Source: Paenibacillus macerans
GTDB taxonomy: Bacteria; Bacillota; Bacilli; Paenibacillales; Paenibacillaceae
Assembly (NCBI RefSeq): GCF_900454495.1
Contig: NZ_UGSI01000002.1
Coordinates: 1,771,001 to 1,835,000, forward strand
Direction: 5' to 3'
Length of the DNA stretch: 64,000 nt
Both the position numbers and the translations under genes were made by a program. Below, one piece after another: positions 1 through 8,443 of this stretch (position 1 is its first letter; each line of letters starts with the position of its first letter). The notes beneath the pieces are model-generated. The model was not told the origin of the DNA, ran no database searches, and saw nothing but the letters and a program-made list of their open reading frames with translations.

Positions 1-329
1 GCTTGCACTTTGCCCGCGGGATGCTCGCCCATAGCTGGAGAACGCCACCCAGCTTGCTGGAGCTGGCGCGGTCGGCAGGCCTCAACGATTACAAACTGAA
101 GGCGGGATTCAAAGAGTTGTTCGGCACGACGGTGTTCGGTTATATCCGGCACTTAAGGCTGAACGAGGCCCGCCGTTTATTGGAAGGGGGGGAAGCTACG
201 GTCAGCCAAGCGGCTTTTCGCGTTGGATACCTGAATCTGAGCCACTTTGCGGCTGCCTACCGTAGGACGTTCGGCCACAATCCAAGCGAATGTCTGAGGG
301 GGAACGGAAAGACGGCGGCGAATAAATAA
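1..329 (+). CDS. AraC-family transcriptional regulator, C-terminal part (cut by window edge)
   Basis: The reading frame is already open at the left edge, so only the last ~109 residues are visible; the apparent TTG at position 3 is not a credible start. What remains is a two-helix-turn-helix AraC DNA-binding domain: a first HTH around SLLELARSAGLNDYKLKAGF and a second around VSQAAFRVGYLNLSHFAAAY, followed by the family's closing RRTFGHNPSE pattern. The LNDYKLKAGFKELFG wording resembles PchR/siderophore-type AraC regulators, but the ligand-binding N-terminus is outside the window. It precedes an MFS exporter on the same strand, which suggests, as inference, that it controls that gene. A perfect inverted repeat lies between them. 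Confidence 0.85.
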   Translation, partial: LHFARGMLAHSWRTPPSLLELARSAGLNDYKLKAGFKELFGTTVFGYIRHLRLNEARRLLEGGEATVSQAAFRVGYLNLSHFAAAYRRTFGHNPSECLRGNGKTAANK

Positions 330-420
330 ATCCGCCGACCGTTAAAGATAATCCGTCCGGGAGCGGCGGAGTCGAAGCCCGTTTCCGTACAATGAAGGTA
401 TAACGGCGACAGTAGGGCGC

Positions 421-464
421 TTTCCGCTACATGAATGAGTATATTCGCATTCATGTAGCGGAAA
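421..464. promoter_or_regulatory. Perfect 17-bp inverted repeat (operator or attenuator candidate)
   Basis: Arms at 421-437 (TTTCCGCTACATGAATG) and 448-464 are exact reverse complements around a 10-base AT-rich spacer. No T-run follows on either strand, so a simple intrinsic terminator is unlikely. It sits about 60 bases before the MFS start and about 90 bases after the AraC stop. It could be a regulator-binding palindrome or a leader hairpin for the MFS transcript. Confidence 0.5.
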
Positions 465-525
465 ACGGGGCCTTTATCGGCTCCGAAGCGTCGCCTGCCA
501 GCCGGAATACCGGAGGTGTGAACAG

Positions 526-1728
526 ATGGGGAATATTCGATTTGGCATGTTTTTTAGCGTATTCGTCGCTATGGTCGGGCTGATGATCATCGCGCCGGTG
601 ATGCCCTCGCTCGTGCGGGAGTTGGGGTTGAACGAAGTTCATTCCGGGATCATCATCTCGCTGGGCTCCGTCGCCATGGCCGTCATGTCGCCGTTATGGG
701 GCAGATGGAGCGATAAATTCGGCAGAAGACCGGTCATTCTCGCCGGTTTCGCCGGGATGTTCATTAGCTATGTGTGCTTCACCGCCGTCATGTATGCGGG
801 ACTCCGCGATCTGTTGAACGGCGGTCTTCTTCTTGTTTTACTGATTGCGGCAAGAACGCTGATTGGCGCATTCATTCCGGCCGTACCTTCTTCCGCCCAA
901 GCGTATATGGCGGATGTCACGGACGAACAAGGCAGATCGGCGGGGATGGCGCTGATCGGAGCGGCTAATGGGCTTGGGTTGGTGCTCGGACCTGCCATCG
1001 CAGGCGCCTTTGCGCTGCTTGGCTTGATCTGGCCGCTTTATGTCGGCGCGCTTCTGCCCGTCGTCGCATTTGCAACCGTAGTGTTCGTCGTGCCAAAGCG
1101 CAAGGCGGTTGTTCGTGCCCGTCCCCCTCGTATCAATCCGTTGCAACGAGGCCTCCGGATTTATCTGCTGTCCGGGATGGCCGTTATGGCGTGCATCGTA
1201 TCTTTGCAGGTCGTCGGCGGATTTTATTTTCAAGATCAGCTGTCGCTCACAACGAAAGAAGCGGCCCGCCTCGTTTCCTTCGGGCTGATGATCTGCGGCT
1301 TTTCGATGATCGCAACGCAAGGGTTGCTGATGAAGCGTTCGAAGCTCGAACCCCGGCGGCAGATTTTGTGGGGGGCGCTGCTGCTTATGCTCAGCTTTAT
1401 CGGTATGCTGTTTTTTGCGAAGTTGTCCGTGTTTTATGCGGCTTACCTTCTGTTTGGGATCGGTGCGGGACTTATCATGCCGGGTTTTATGACGGGGGCT
1501 TCGCTTGCCGTATCGCCGGAGCAACAAGGCGGCATCGCCGGACTCGTCGGCATGGTTCAAGGAATTGCCGCTGTTGCGGCCCCTTTGTTGAGTACCGGAT
1601 TATACCGTATCGACAAGCATCTTCCGTACGGTTTTGCCGCTGCTTTAATGGTTCTCTTGTCCGGGGCGCTCCTAGTCATGGCTATCCGTGACCGGGGGCT
1701 TTCGCAGGAAGCTTCAAAGTACTCCTAA
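526..1728 (+). CDS. MFS transporter, DHA1-type exporter
   Basis: Major facilitator superfamily permease of 400 residues in the cytoplasmic membrane, about 12 hydrophobic segments. Motif A of the loop between helices 2 and 3 is clear (GRWSDKFGRRP, residues 59-69), and a motif-C-like glycine/proline run (GLVLGPAIAG) in helix 5 marks a proton-driven drug or metabolite exporter. The ATG at 526 follows a good GGAGGTG ribosome binding site. Its position after an AraC regulator of siderophore-like type makes export of a siderophore, metallophore or drug plausible. The substrate cannot be read from sequence. A YmfD-like (bacillibactin) or CntE-like (metallophore) role is an alternative supported only by the iron/zinc neighbourhood. 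Confidence 0.85.
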   Translation: MGNIRFGMFFSVFVAMVGLMIIAPVMPSLVRELGLNEVHSGIIISLGSVAMAVMSPLWGRWSDKFGRRPVILAGFAGMFISYVCFTAVMYAGLRDLLNGGLLLVLLIAARTLIGAFIPAVPSSAQAYMADVTDEQGRSAGMALIGAANGLGLVLGPAIAGAFALLGLIWPLYVGALLPVVAFATVVFVVPKRKAVVRARPPRINPLQRGLRIYLLSGMAVMACIVSLQVVGGFYFQDQLSLTTKEAARLVSFGLMICGFSMIATQGLLMKRSKLEPRRQILWGALLLMLSFIGMLFFAKLSVFYAAYLLFGIGAGLIMPGFMTGASLAVSPEQQGGIAGLVGMVQGIAAVAAPLLSTGLYRIDKHLPYGFAAALMVLLSGALLVMAIRDRGLSQEASKYS

Positions 1729-1782
1729 GCCTCGGCGAGGCGAAGCAGGAGTTAGGCGGACGTGCGTTATTGGCGCATGCGG

Positions 1783-2790
1783 TCAGCCGAACCCGCCGGC
1801 CCGCCATTCCGCCAATAATGCGGGTTCATCCAGTTCGTATCCGATGATGACCAGATAGTAAGGGCCTTGATATTCCGTGCGTTCGTGGTGGGTACGCTTG
1901 CCCGCAAACTGAATCAGCGAGGCGCTCTGCGAACCCTCAAGGCAAACATAACCTTTGGCACGCAAAATATGCTTTCCCTTGGCTTTTAACCATTTTTCCA
2001 GCTTTTTCAGGGAAATGGGCGTTTGTCCGTTTATAGGAATGAAGACGCTTTGAATGCGGGAAAAAGAAGCGTTCCCCTGTCCGGCTGACGAAGCGGAATC
2101 GCCGCCATGTTGATGGGGATGCCGGACTGGCGCGATTTTAAGGCGGCCGGAGGTCTTGGCTTGACGATTTAATGGTTCAAGTCCTTCCATCACGGCCTCG
2201 GGACTAAATTTCCCGAGCGTGGTGTTGAAGACGGCGGCTTGCTCGTTATGTTTTTGAATCAAACGGGTCACTTTGGATAAATGCGAGTCGGAGACGAGGT
2301 CCTGCTTATTGACAAGAATCACGTCCGCCACTTCCAGTTGGCGGCGGAGCGTATGGACGAGCTGCTTATCGGAGGCGAAGATGCTGTTATACTCCAGCGC
2401 GTTTTCGGCGTCGATCACGGTGATGATCTTATGCAGGATCACCTCGTTCAGCAGCTCGGGTTCGGCCATGGCGTCGACGACCTCCTCGGGATTGGCGACG
2501 CCGGTAAGCTCGACGAGAATCACGTCGGGGGCCAAAGCGAGCAAGCCTTTAAGGGAACCGGCGATTTCGCTTTTTTTGCTGCAGCAGATGCAACCGTCAA
2601 ACAGCTTTTCCAGCGGAAGTCCCTGGACGGCTTCGGACAAGATTCGGCCGTCCACGTCGGCTTTGCCCAATTCGTTCATCAAAATCGCCGGCCCCAGGTT
2701 CCGGCCGTGCAGCGTTTTGATCAGCTCAAGCAGCAGCGTGGTTTTGCCGCTGCCCAAAAAACCGCTGATAATGATTACGGGGGTTTTCAT
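1783..2790 (-). CDS. CobW/COG0523-family GTPase (putative zinc metallochaperone)
   Basis: G3E-family P-loop GTPase, 335 residues. Walker A GFLGSGKTT at residues 10-18, the family's metal-binding CxCC signature (GCICC, cysteines 67, 69, 70), the NKQD guanine motif at 161-164, a short His-rich stretch (HPHQH, 224-228) and a C-terminal CobW_C domain. COG0523 proteins load or deliver metals; the Zur-regulated B. subtilis ZagA (YciC) is a zinc example. This is the third gene of a leftward operon (permease, TIGR03943 protein, GTPase) whose promoter carries a Zur-like box, so a zinc-limitation role is inferred. The start has an AGGAGGG site. Identity as ZagA itself is not proven. Confidence 0.88.
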   Translation of the reverse strand: MKTPVIIISGFLGSGKTTLLLELIKTLHGRNLGPAILMNELGKADVDGRILSEAVQGLPLEKLFDGCICCSKKSEIAGSLKGLLALAPDVILVELTGVANPEEVVDAMAEPELLNEVILHKIITVIDAENALEYNSIFASDKQLVHTLRRQLEVADVILVNKQDLVSDSHLSKVTRLIQKHNEQAAVFNTTLGKFSPEAVMEGLEPLNRQAKTSGRLKIAPVRHPHQHGGDSASSAGQGNASFSRIQSVFIPINGQTPISLKKLEKWLKAKGKHILRAKGYVCLEGSQSASLIQFAGKRTHHERTEYQGPYYLVIIGYELDEPALLAEWRAGGFG

Positions 2791-2820
2791 TGACGTCCCT
2801 CCTGATTCGGCTTCCTATTT

Positions 2821-3834
2821 TTATTCAACACTGGCGTTCAAAAAATCAAAGTTGGGATAGATGTACGGGTTGTCTGGCCTTTCGATCAGGTTTGATTCCG
2901 TCGCATCGATTTTGATAATGGCGTTTCCGTTATACTCGGTTTGGCCGATGGTGCCTTTCAGCTTGACCCAGGTGTCGTCCTTGAGCTCCGAGGCGCCGTT
3001 GAATTCGGCCAGCACCCCGTAAGGCGTCGCGTCCGCCGTGCAGCATTGGACGGCAATTCTCCCGATTACCAGTTGATTGTCCGCCAGACCTGGTTCGCGG
3101 TAGACAAAACCGGCGATTTCGATTTCCTTGCCGATGAACTGCTCCTTGAACACTACGACCGAAGACAGGATCTCCATATAGATTTCCGGTTTGACGTTGA
3201 TCACCGGCAGCACGTAAATTCGTTTGGCCAGCTCGGCCAGTTCCCGTTCAAACTCGTCTTCCGCTTGAAACAGCCCGTCCAAAGAGTCGGACGATTCGGC
3301 TGGTCCGGCGGCGTTTGCAGTTCCCTCCTCCTCGGCGAGTGTGGAGGCAGGGGAGCCATCCGACGAATGGCCCGAGGAACCAGCCGGTGCGTCGGAAGAA
3401 TCGGAGGACGTTGCTTTTGGCGGCGAGTAGCCCGACGCAGCATAAGGGGAGGCGGCTGCCCCCAAGATCATCCCTTTTTTGTTCGCAAAGGAGCCTCCAA
3501 GCACGGTATCGGGGAGCAAAAAGCCAAGCAACAACGGCAAGGCGAGCACACCGTAAAGGACACTTGCCTTGGTCCGGGACCTGGCCGGCGGATTGCCGCA
3601 GCAATCGCATTCGATAACGGAGCCCTTATAGCTTCTGTAGGCAATAAAGCCCTGAATGACGGCTAGCGCGTAAACGGCCAGGGCCGATGCTTTGACCAAT
3701 GGCATGATGCGTACGCCGATATACAGCTGCAGGCTGTCCGTTTCGACCAAAAAAGCGATATACACGGAAAGGCCCAGTAATAAAACGGTCCTGACGATAT
3801 GATGAAATAACGTGATCGACTTCCGATCCTTCAT
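2821..3834 (-). CDS. TIGR03943-family membrane protein (YcgQ-like)
   Basis: 337-residue membrane protein with two N-terminal membrane segments (about residues 12-30 and 46-66), a CDCC motif at 76-79, a third segment at about 92-112, a Ser/Ala/Pro-rich linker (about 120-205) and a C-terminal soluble domain containing the family's VQCCTADATPYG motif. TIGR03943 proteins are encoded next to YcgR-type permeases and are thought to be the partner subunit. Here the gene lies directly after such a permease with a 19-base gap and a strong ribosome binding site (AAAGGGGAGT). The cysteine motifs suggest metal contact. The transported substrate is not established; the Zur-like box upstream of the operon points to zinc stress. 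Confidence 0.82.
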   Translation of the reverse strand: MKDRKSITLFHHIVRTVLLLGLSVYIAFLVETDSLQLYIGVRIMPLVKASALAVYALAVIQGFIAYRSYKGSVIECDCCGNPPARSRTKASVLYGVLALPLLLGFLLPDTVLGGSFANKKGMILGAAASPYAASGYSPPKATSSDSSDAPAGSSGHSSDGSPASTLAEEEGTANAAGPAESSDSLDGLFQAEDEFERELAELAKRIYVLPVINVKPEIYMEILSSVVVFKEQFIGKEIEIAGFVYREPGLADNQLVIGRIAVQCCTADATPYGVLAEFNGASELKDDTWVKLKGTIGQTEYNGNAIIKIDATESNLIERPDNPYIYPNFDFLNASVE

Positions 3835-3853
3835 GATACTCCCCTTTCGTGAG

Positions 3854-4777
3854 CTATCTGAGCAACCATTGATCCAGCCCGATGCTGAAAACGAGCACCG
3901 TTGCCGGGATGGCCACGGCTAATGTCACCACAAATTTCGTTTTAAATGCCGATAACAGCATCAGCGTTCCTTTCAAGTCAAGCATCGGCCCCAGCACCAG
4001 AAAGGTGATCAGAGACCCTGCGGAAAAGGTGCCTACGAAAGAAGAAGCGACAAAGGCGTCCGAAGTCGAGCATATCGATAGAAGATAAGCGAAACCGGAC
4101 ATCAGCAGATGGGATGAGACGGGACCTTGTCCGTACGCCGCCAGCTGCCCCGTATTGACAAACGTATGAATTATTGCCGTTATCAAAGCCCCTATGGCAA
4201 GATACTTGCTCATTTCAAAAAACTCATTCAACGTATGTATAAAAAAAGCGGTGAATTTGCCCGTCCAGGTATCGTGTTTGATGCTTTCCGGGCCTTCATC
4301 GTACAAGGCTTCGAGATTCAAGCGGAGCGGATTGTAGCGGACAAACCGGTATACGATCAGCCCGACGACGAAAGAAACAATGATGGCGAGCCCGATTCTG
4401 GAATAAAGCACTTCCGGGCGATTGCGAAAAGCGGTATAGGTCGCGAAAAGAACGACCGGATTCAGAATCGGTCCGCTCAAGATAAAAACCGTTGCGATAT
4501 AGACCGGCATTCCCTTGGCGACAAGCCGGCGCACGACCGGAACCATGCCGCATTCGCAAATGGGAAAGAGCATGCCGCCAAGACTTGCGAACAGCATGCC
4601 CAGCAAGGGATTCCGGGGGATGATGCGCGCCAAGCGTCGCTCCGAAACGAACCATTGCAGCATTGACGAGGAAATGACCCCCAGCAAAATAAACGGAAGT
4701 GCTTCCAGAAAAATGCTGATAAACATCGTTTTAAAGGTAAGAAGGTCTGCTGGAAACCTTGACTGAAGCCATGCCAA
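3854..4777 (-). CDS. Permease of the DUF318/YcgR family
   Basis: 307-residue polytopic protein with about eight membrane segments. It carries the family hallmark FPICECGMVPVVRRL near residue 95 (cysteine-glutamate-cysteine-glycine within a membrane helix) and a second conserved region LSICSTSDAFVASSF near residue 240. Start is TTG at 4777, chosen because AAAGGGG lies nine bases upstream. First gene of the three-gene leftward operon with the TIGR03943 protein and the CobW GTPase; in B. subtilis ycgR and ycgQ are also adjacent. A consensus promoter overlapped by a Zur-like box precedes it. Likely moves a metal ion or metal-related compound; direction and substrate are unknown. Confidence 0.83.
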   Translation of the reverse strand: MAWLQSRFPADLLTFKTMFISIFLEALPFILLGVISSSMLQWFVSERRLARIIPRNPLLGMLFASLGGMLFPICECGMVPVVRRLVAKGMPVYIATVFILSGPILNPVVLFATYTAFRNRPEVLYSRIGLAIIVSFVVGLIVYRFVRYNPLRLNLEALYDEGPESIKHDTWTGKFTAFFIHTLNEFFEMSKYLAIGALITAIIHTFVNTGQLAAYGQGPVSSHLLMSGFAYLLSICSTSDAFVASSFVGTFSAGSLITFLVLGPMLDLKGTLMLLSAFKTKFVVTLAVAIPATVLVFSIGLDQWLLR

Positions 4778-4823
4778 TGATAAAAGCCCCTTTAATAACT
4801 AAATAATATGCATTGCTTCTATC

Positions 4824-4852
4824 ATTTTAATCGTAATGTCTACAAATAACAA
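4824..4852 (-). promoter_or_regulatory. Sigma-A promoter of the permease/YcgQ/CobW operon
   Basis: Reading leftward: -35 TTGTTA (4852-4847), a 17-base spacer and -10 TAAAAT (4829-4824). The -10 lies about 45 bases before the TTG start of the permease. The Zur-like box occupies the spacer. Confidence 0.6.
4828..4848 (-). promoter_or_regulatory. Zur-like operator in the leftward promoter
   Basis: On the minus strand the sequence contains ATTACGATTA, nearly the complete right half of the Bacillus Zur consensus (AAATCGTAAT-N-ATTACGATTT); the left half is weaker, about 5 of 10 matches. It lies between the -35 and -10 elements, where a repressor would block RNA polymerase. The matching box upstream of the divergent ABC importer strengthens the assignment. 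Confidence 0.55.
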
Positions 4853-4886
4853 GGAGATGAGTTCACCTGCTCCCCATATATTTCCC

Positions 4887-5060
4887 TTATTGAACGAACG
4901 TTTCGATTCGCGATTTGATGGCATCCCGCACGTTGCGGAACTGCGTCATAATCTCTTCTTCGGTGCCGGTGGCTTTCGCCGGATCATCAAAACCCCAATG
5001 CCATTTGATAACGTTAGGATTCATGATCACCGGGCAATGCTCATGTGATGAACAATACGG
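4887..5060 (-). pseudogene. arsC: Arsenate reductase arsC fragment (C-terminal half)
   Basis: About 58 codons on the minus strand match the C-terminal half of thioredoxin-coupled arsenate reductase: HCPVI, then KWHWGFDDPAKATGTEEE, then a FRNVRDAIKSRIETF-like tail and a stop at 4887. The N-terminal half, including the active-site CTGNSCRS loop, is absent. The fragment is joined directly to the tail of a broken arsB. An ars operon has therefore decayed here; no function is expected. Confidence 0.8.
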
Positions 5061-5083
5061 GAACGGTAAGGACAATACCCGTT

Positions 5084-5875
5084 TTAAAATAGGCTCCCCA
5101 CGAGATTTTTTACCCCCTTGCCGGACAGAACGTGCAACCATAGCAGGGTAGCCAAAGATCCGATCGGCGCAATTTTAGGTCCCAAGTCAGAGCCGATCAC
5201 ATTGGCATAAATGAACGCCTCCCGCAGAATGCCTGGCGGATTCGTGCCGTCGATGGCCAAGGCGTTGATCATGACCGTCGGCATGTTGTTCATCATAGAG
5301 GAGAGAACTGCCGCAACAAACCAGGAACCGACGGTCGCAAGGAACCAGTCCTTGATCGCCTATCCACTTAAATACATGCCCAAGTCCATCTGTCAGGCCC
5401 ACATTTCGGAGCCCATACACAACGACGTACATGCCGATGGAAAAGACGACGACAGCCCATGGCGCTCCTTTGACGATCTTCCAGGTATGAATTTCCCGGC
5501 TTTGTCTCGCCAGAATCTGAAAGACGATCGCGGCTGCACCGGCGATGATGGATACCGGAATCCCGATCCATTCGCTCGTCAGGTAGGCGATCAGGAGAGC
5601 CGCCAAGATCATCCATGAGATCTTGAATAGGCGCCGATCCTTGATTTGGCGAGGACGATTGGCGTTAAGATAAGTGCGGCCCCGTCGTTGGCGAAGCAAA
5701 AGGCAACCGCAGCTCCCAACAGGACGACGTAGACGAACATCAGGTTGCCGTTACCTCGGGAGAAACGGACCATATGCAGCGCGGTCCATTCAAAGAACCC
5801 GATCTCATCCAGGATCAGAGAGATCAAAATCACCGCTGCAAACGCAAGCGTTGCATTCCATACGATTTAAATGGA
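5084..5875 (-). pseudogene. arsB: Arsenite efflux pump arsB remnant, frameshifted and deleted
   Basis: Three minus-strand segments in different frames reproduce ArsB. The N-side piece (about 5870-5640) holds ISLILDEIGFFEW and FANDGAALILTPIVLA. The middle piece (about 5670-5360) holds IPVSIIAGAAAIVFQILAR and KGAPWAVVVFSIGMYVVVYG. The end piece (about 5320-5110) holds MNNMPTVMINALAI and ANVIGSDLGPKIAPIGSLAT. The first ~70 residues and a central block of roughly 70 residues are missing, and at least two frame changes separate the pieces. The intact gene would be about 430 codons. It is clearly inactive and lies between the two Zur-like operators. Confidence 0.85.
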
Positions 5876-5876
5876 C

Positions 5877-5905
5877 TTGTCATATAAAATTCATTAAGAT
5901 ATTAT
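5877..5905 (+). promoter_or_regulatory. Sigma-A promoter of the ABC importer operon
   Basis: -35 TTGTCA (5877-5882), a 17-base spacer and -10 TATTAT (5900-5905), followed at once by the Zur-like box, which would cover the transcription start near 5912. The first gene starts at 5942. Confidence 0.65.
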
Positions 5906-5907
5906 AT

Positions 5908-5928
5908 AAATCGTAACAATTACGAAAA
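5908..5928 (+). promoter_or_regulatory. Zur-like operator upstream of the ABC importer
   Basis: AAATCGTAACAATTACGAAAA matches the Bacillus Zur consensus AAATCGTAAT-N-ATTACGATTT at all but about three positions, with both TCGTAA and TTACGA half sites intact and correctly spaced. It begins two bases after the -10 element, a position expected for repression. This implies the importer is made under zinc limitation. Confidence 0.72.
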
Positions 5929-5941
5929 GGGAGTACTTACA

Positions 5942-7495
5942 ATGAAATTTGATAAAAGCATTCGGCATTACCCTGAACACTTTCTAAAGTTTGTCATCTT
6001 ATTGATCTGTATCAGTTTGATCAGCGCTTGCACCCAGTCCGATCAGAGCAATAAAGCAAAGAAGCACATTCATTTTCTATATAATTTCTCAACGAATTCT
6101 TTAGATCCCCATGTGGATTCAAGTTATGTCCCGCTAAGGGCAGGGATAACGGAGACGCTGGTACGTCTGGATGAAGACAATCTGTCCATTGCACCTTGGC
6201 TGGCAGAAAGCTGGGAAGGTACGGATGGTCAGCATTGGACGATTAAAGTTCGGGAAAACGTCACGTTTCATAACGGTAAGAAAATGGATGCGGAAGCGGT
6301 GAAAGCTTCTCTTGAACGCGCATTGAAGGAGAGTGTGGCGATTCAAAATGCGCTCAAGATCGAAAAGATCGAAACGGTAGACGATTATACGCTGAAAATA
6401 AAAACCAAGACGCCCTTTCCCGAGTTCGTATCCGAGCTGGTGAATCCGAATGTCTCCATTATTGATGCAGCGGCAGAAGACATTGTCAACCATCCTGTAG
6501 GAACCGGCCCTTTCGTATTAAAGTCGTTCTCGCCGGGGAGCAAGCTTGAACTCGAGCGCTATGATGATTATTGGGATGGAGCCTCCAATCTGGATTCCGT
6601 AACGTTTGCTTTTAATGAGGATGCGAATGCTCGCACGCTCGCCTTGAAATCCGGGCAAGTGGATATCGTTTATCGTCCGGAGGTGGAAAGTCTGGAATCT
6701 TTGCAGGATCAGAATGGAATTAAGGTTGAATCCACCGCAACCTTTCGTGTACACCAAATCACCATGAATATGCAGCGTAAAAGCTTGCAGGACGTCAATG
6801 TGCGCCGGGCGGTTGATGCGCTCATCAATCGGCAGAAGATCGTCGATACCATTTTGTTGGGCTACGCTGAACCTGCGGTCGGGCCATTTTTACCGTCGCT
6901 GCCGTTCGCGCCAACGTATGAACAGAATGATACCGGAGCCGACGTGGCGATTGAATACTTGAAAAAGGCAGGATTCTCCCTTATAGACGGAAAAATGCAA
7001 AAAGACGGCGAACCGCTCAAATTTATCCTGCTAACATATAGCGCAAGAGCCGATCTGCCGTTAATCGCACAAGTTTTTCAATCGGACGCCAAACAGATCG
7101 GAATCGAAGTTGACATTCGCCAGATTGATGTCCCTGAGGAATACATGGCGTCCAACCGCGATTGGGATCTTGCGACGTATAGCAATCTAACCGCCCCGCG
7201 CGGGGATGCAGGCTATTATTTGAATGCGACGTATCACCCTACGGGCGCCCTCAACTTTAGCGGCGCTCAGGAACCCGAACTGACGGCCATGATCGACAGG
7301 CTCAATCAAACGGTCAGTCAGGAGGAACGCGCGTTGCTAGCCGAGCAAATCGCCGATTATGTCCACGAAAACCGGATTAATTCGTTTGTTCTGCATCCTT
7401 CGACCATTGTGGCCTATAACGAAAACAAAGTAAAAAATTGGGTGACAACCCGAAGCGAATATTACATGATCACAAACCGGTTGGATGTGAATTAA
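5942..7495 (+). CDS. Family 5 solute-binding lipoprotein of a nickel/metallophore/peptide-type ABC importer
   Basis: 517-residue extracytoplasmic binding protein (SBP_bac_5, the OppA/NikA/CntA fold). A signal peptide ends in lipobox LISAC with the acylated cysteine at residue 30. The family regions ETLVRLDEDNLSIAPWLAESW, WTIKVRENVTFHNGKKMDAE and HPVGTGPFVLKSF follow in the usual order. First gene of a five-gene transporter operon controlled by a promoter with a Zur-like box. NikA, CntA and peptide-binding relatives cannot be separated by eye. Zinc control favours a zinc-chelate (metallophore) ligand over a peptide, as an inference. The stop codon is immediately followed by the GTG of the next gene. 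Confidence 0.85.
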   Translation: MKFDKSIRHYPEHFLKFVILLICISLISACTQSDQSNKAKKHIHFLYNFSTNSLDPHVDSSYVPLRAGITETLVRLDEDNLSIAPWLAESWEGTDGQHWTIKVRENVTFHNGKKMDAEAVKASLERALKESVAIQNALKIEKIETVDDYTLKIKTKTPFPEFVSELVNPNVSIIDAAAEDIVNHPVGTGPFVLKSFSPGSKLELERYDDYWDGASNLDSVTFAFNEDANARTLALKSGQVDIVYRPEVESLESLQDQNGIKVESTATFRVHQITMNMQRKSLQDVNVRRAVDALINRQKIVDTILLGYAEPAVGPFLPSLPFAPTYEQNDTGADVAIEYLKKAGFSLIDGKMQKDGEPLKFILLTYSARADLPLIAQVFQSDAKQIGIEVDIRQIDVPEEYMASNRDWDLATYSNLTAPRGDAGYYLNATYHPTGALNFSGAQEPELTAMIDRLNQTVSQEERALLAEQIADYVHENRINSFVLHPSTIVAYNENKVKNWVTTRSEYYMITNRLDVN

Positions 7496-8443
7496 GTGAT
7501 TCAAATTTTGGTTCGTAAGTTTCTGGAAGTCCTGCTGTTTTTGTTATTCATTACGTTTGTCAGCTTTTTGTTTATTCGGCTTGCGCCTGGCGACCCGGTT
7601 TTAACCATTTTGAATGTGGATGAATTATCCGTTAGTCAAGCGCAAGTAGAGACCCTGAGAGAGGAAATGGGATTCAACGAGCCATTGCTTGTCCAATATG
7701 GACGTTGGCTGCTTAAATTCATTCAGCTTGATTTCGGTAACTCTTATATGACCGGCCAGCCCGTCATGGATGTTATTTTCATGGGGCTGCCCGCCACCCT
7801 GGAACTGGCGGTTGGCGCGCTCATCGTCATGTTGATGGTGTCGGTTCCGCTTGGTTCGCTATCCGCTCTTTACCGGAACAGCTGGATCGATCATGTGGGC
7901 AGAATCCTCTCCATTCTTGGAGCGGCCGTCCCCAGTTTTTGGCTTGGCCTGCTGTTCATTGATTTATTCGGTGTGCGGTTAAACTGGCTTCCCACCATGG
8001 GGAGAGACGGCCTGCTCACATGGGTCCTGCCGTCTCTGACGCTGGGCCTGGCGATCTCCAGTGTATATGTTCGCTTGCTTCGTTCCAGCTTGCTTGATTC
8101 GCTCAGCCAGGAATTTATCCGAGCGGCGAGGGCGCGCGGGTTATCCGAGCGGAGAATATTTCTCGTCCATGCGTTTCGTCACAGCCTTCCCCCCGTCATT
8201 ACCTTTTTCGGAGTCAGCTTGGGAAGCTTGATTGGCGGCGTGCTGGTCATTGAAGTATTGTTTGCGTATCCGGGGATCGGCAAACTTGTCGTGGATGCCA
8301 TACGCGGGCGCGATTATCCGCTCATTCAGGGATACATTCTGATGATGGCGGTGATTGTTTTTATTGTGAATACGTGCGTGGATTTATCTTACCGGTATTT
8401 AAACCCCGAGATGAGACTAAAGGAAAGGGCGATGGGCGGATGA
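7496..8443 (+). CDS. ABC importer permease, NikB/OppB type
   Basis: 315-residue inner-membrane permease with six membrane segments. The N-terminus carries the OppB/NikB signature FLFIRLAPGDPV, and the cytoplasmic EAA loop appears as FIRAARARGLSERRIF followed by HAFRHSLPPV, which docks the ATPase. The GTG start abuts the preceding stop, with a weak ribosome binding site inside that gene, so translational coupling is likely. Pairs with the next permease to form the channel. The family includes nickel, dipeptide and staphylopine-type importers. Confidence 0.87.
   Translation: MIQILVRKFLEVLLFLLFITFVSFLFIRLAPGDPVLTILNVDELSVSQAQVETLREEMGFNEPLLVQYGRWLLKFIQLDFGNSYMTGQPVMDVIFMGLPATLELAVGALIVMLMVSVPLGSLSALYRNSWIDHVGRILSILGAAVPSFWLGLLFIDLFGVRLNWLPTMGRDGLLTWVLPSLTLGLAISSVYVRLLRSSLLDSLSQEFIRAARARGLSERRIFLVHAFRHSLPPVITFFGVSLGSLIGGVLVIEVLFAYPGIGKLVVDAIRGRDYPLIQGYILMMAVIVFIVNTCVDLSYRYLNPEMRLKERAMGG

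Noticed and set aside
526..1728. Naming the MFS gene as the CntE metallophore exporter of the Zur-like cluster
   Set aside because: It is on the far side of the CobW operon, has no Zur-like box, and its motifs fit any DHA1 exporter.
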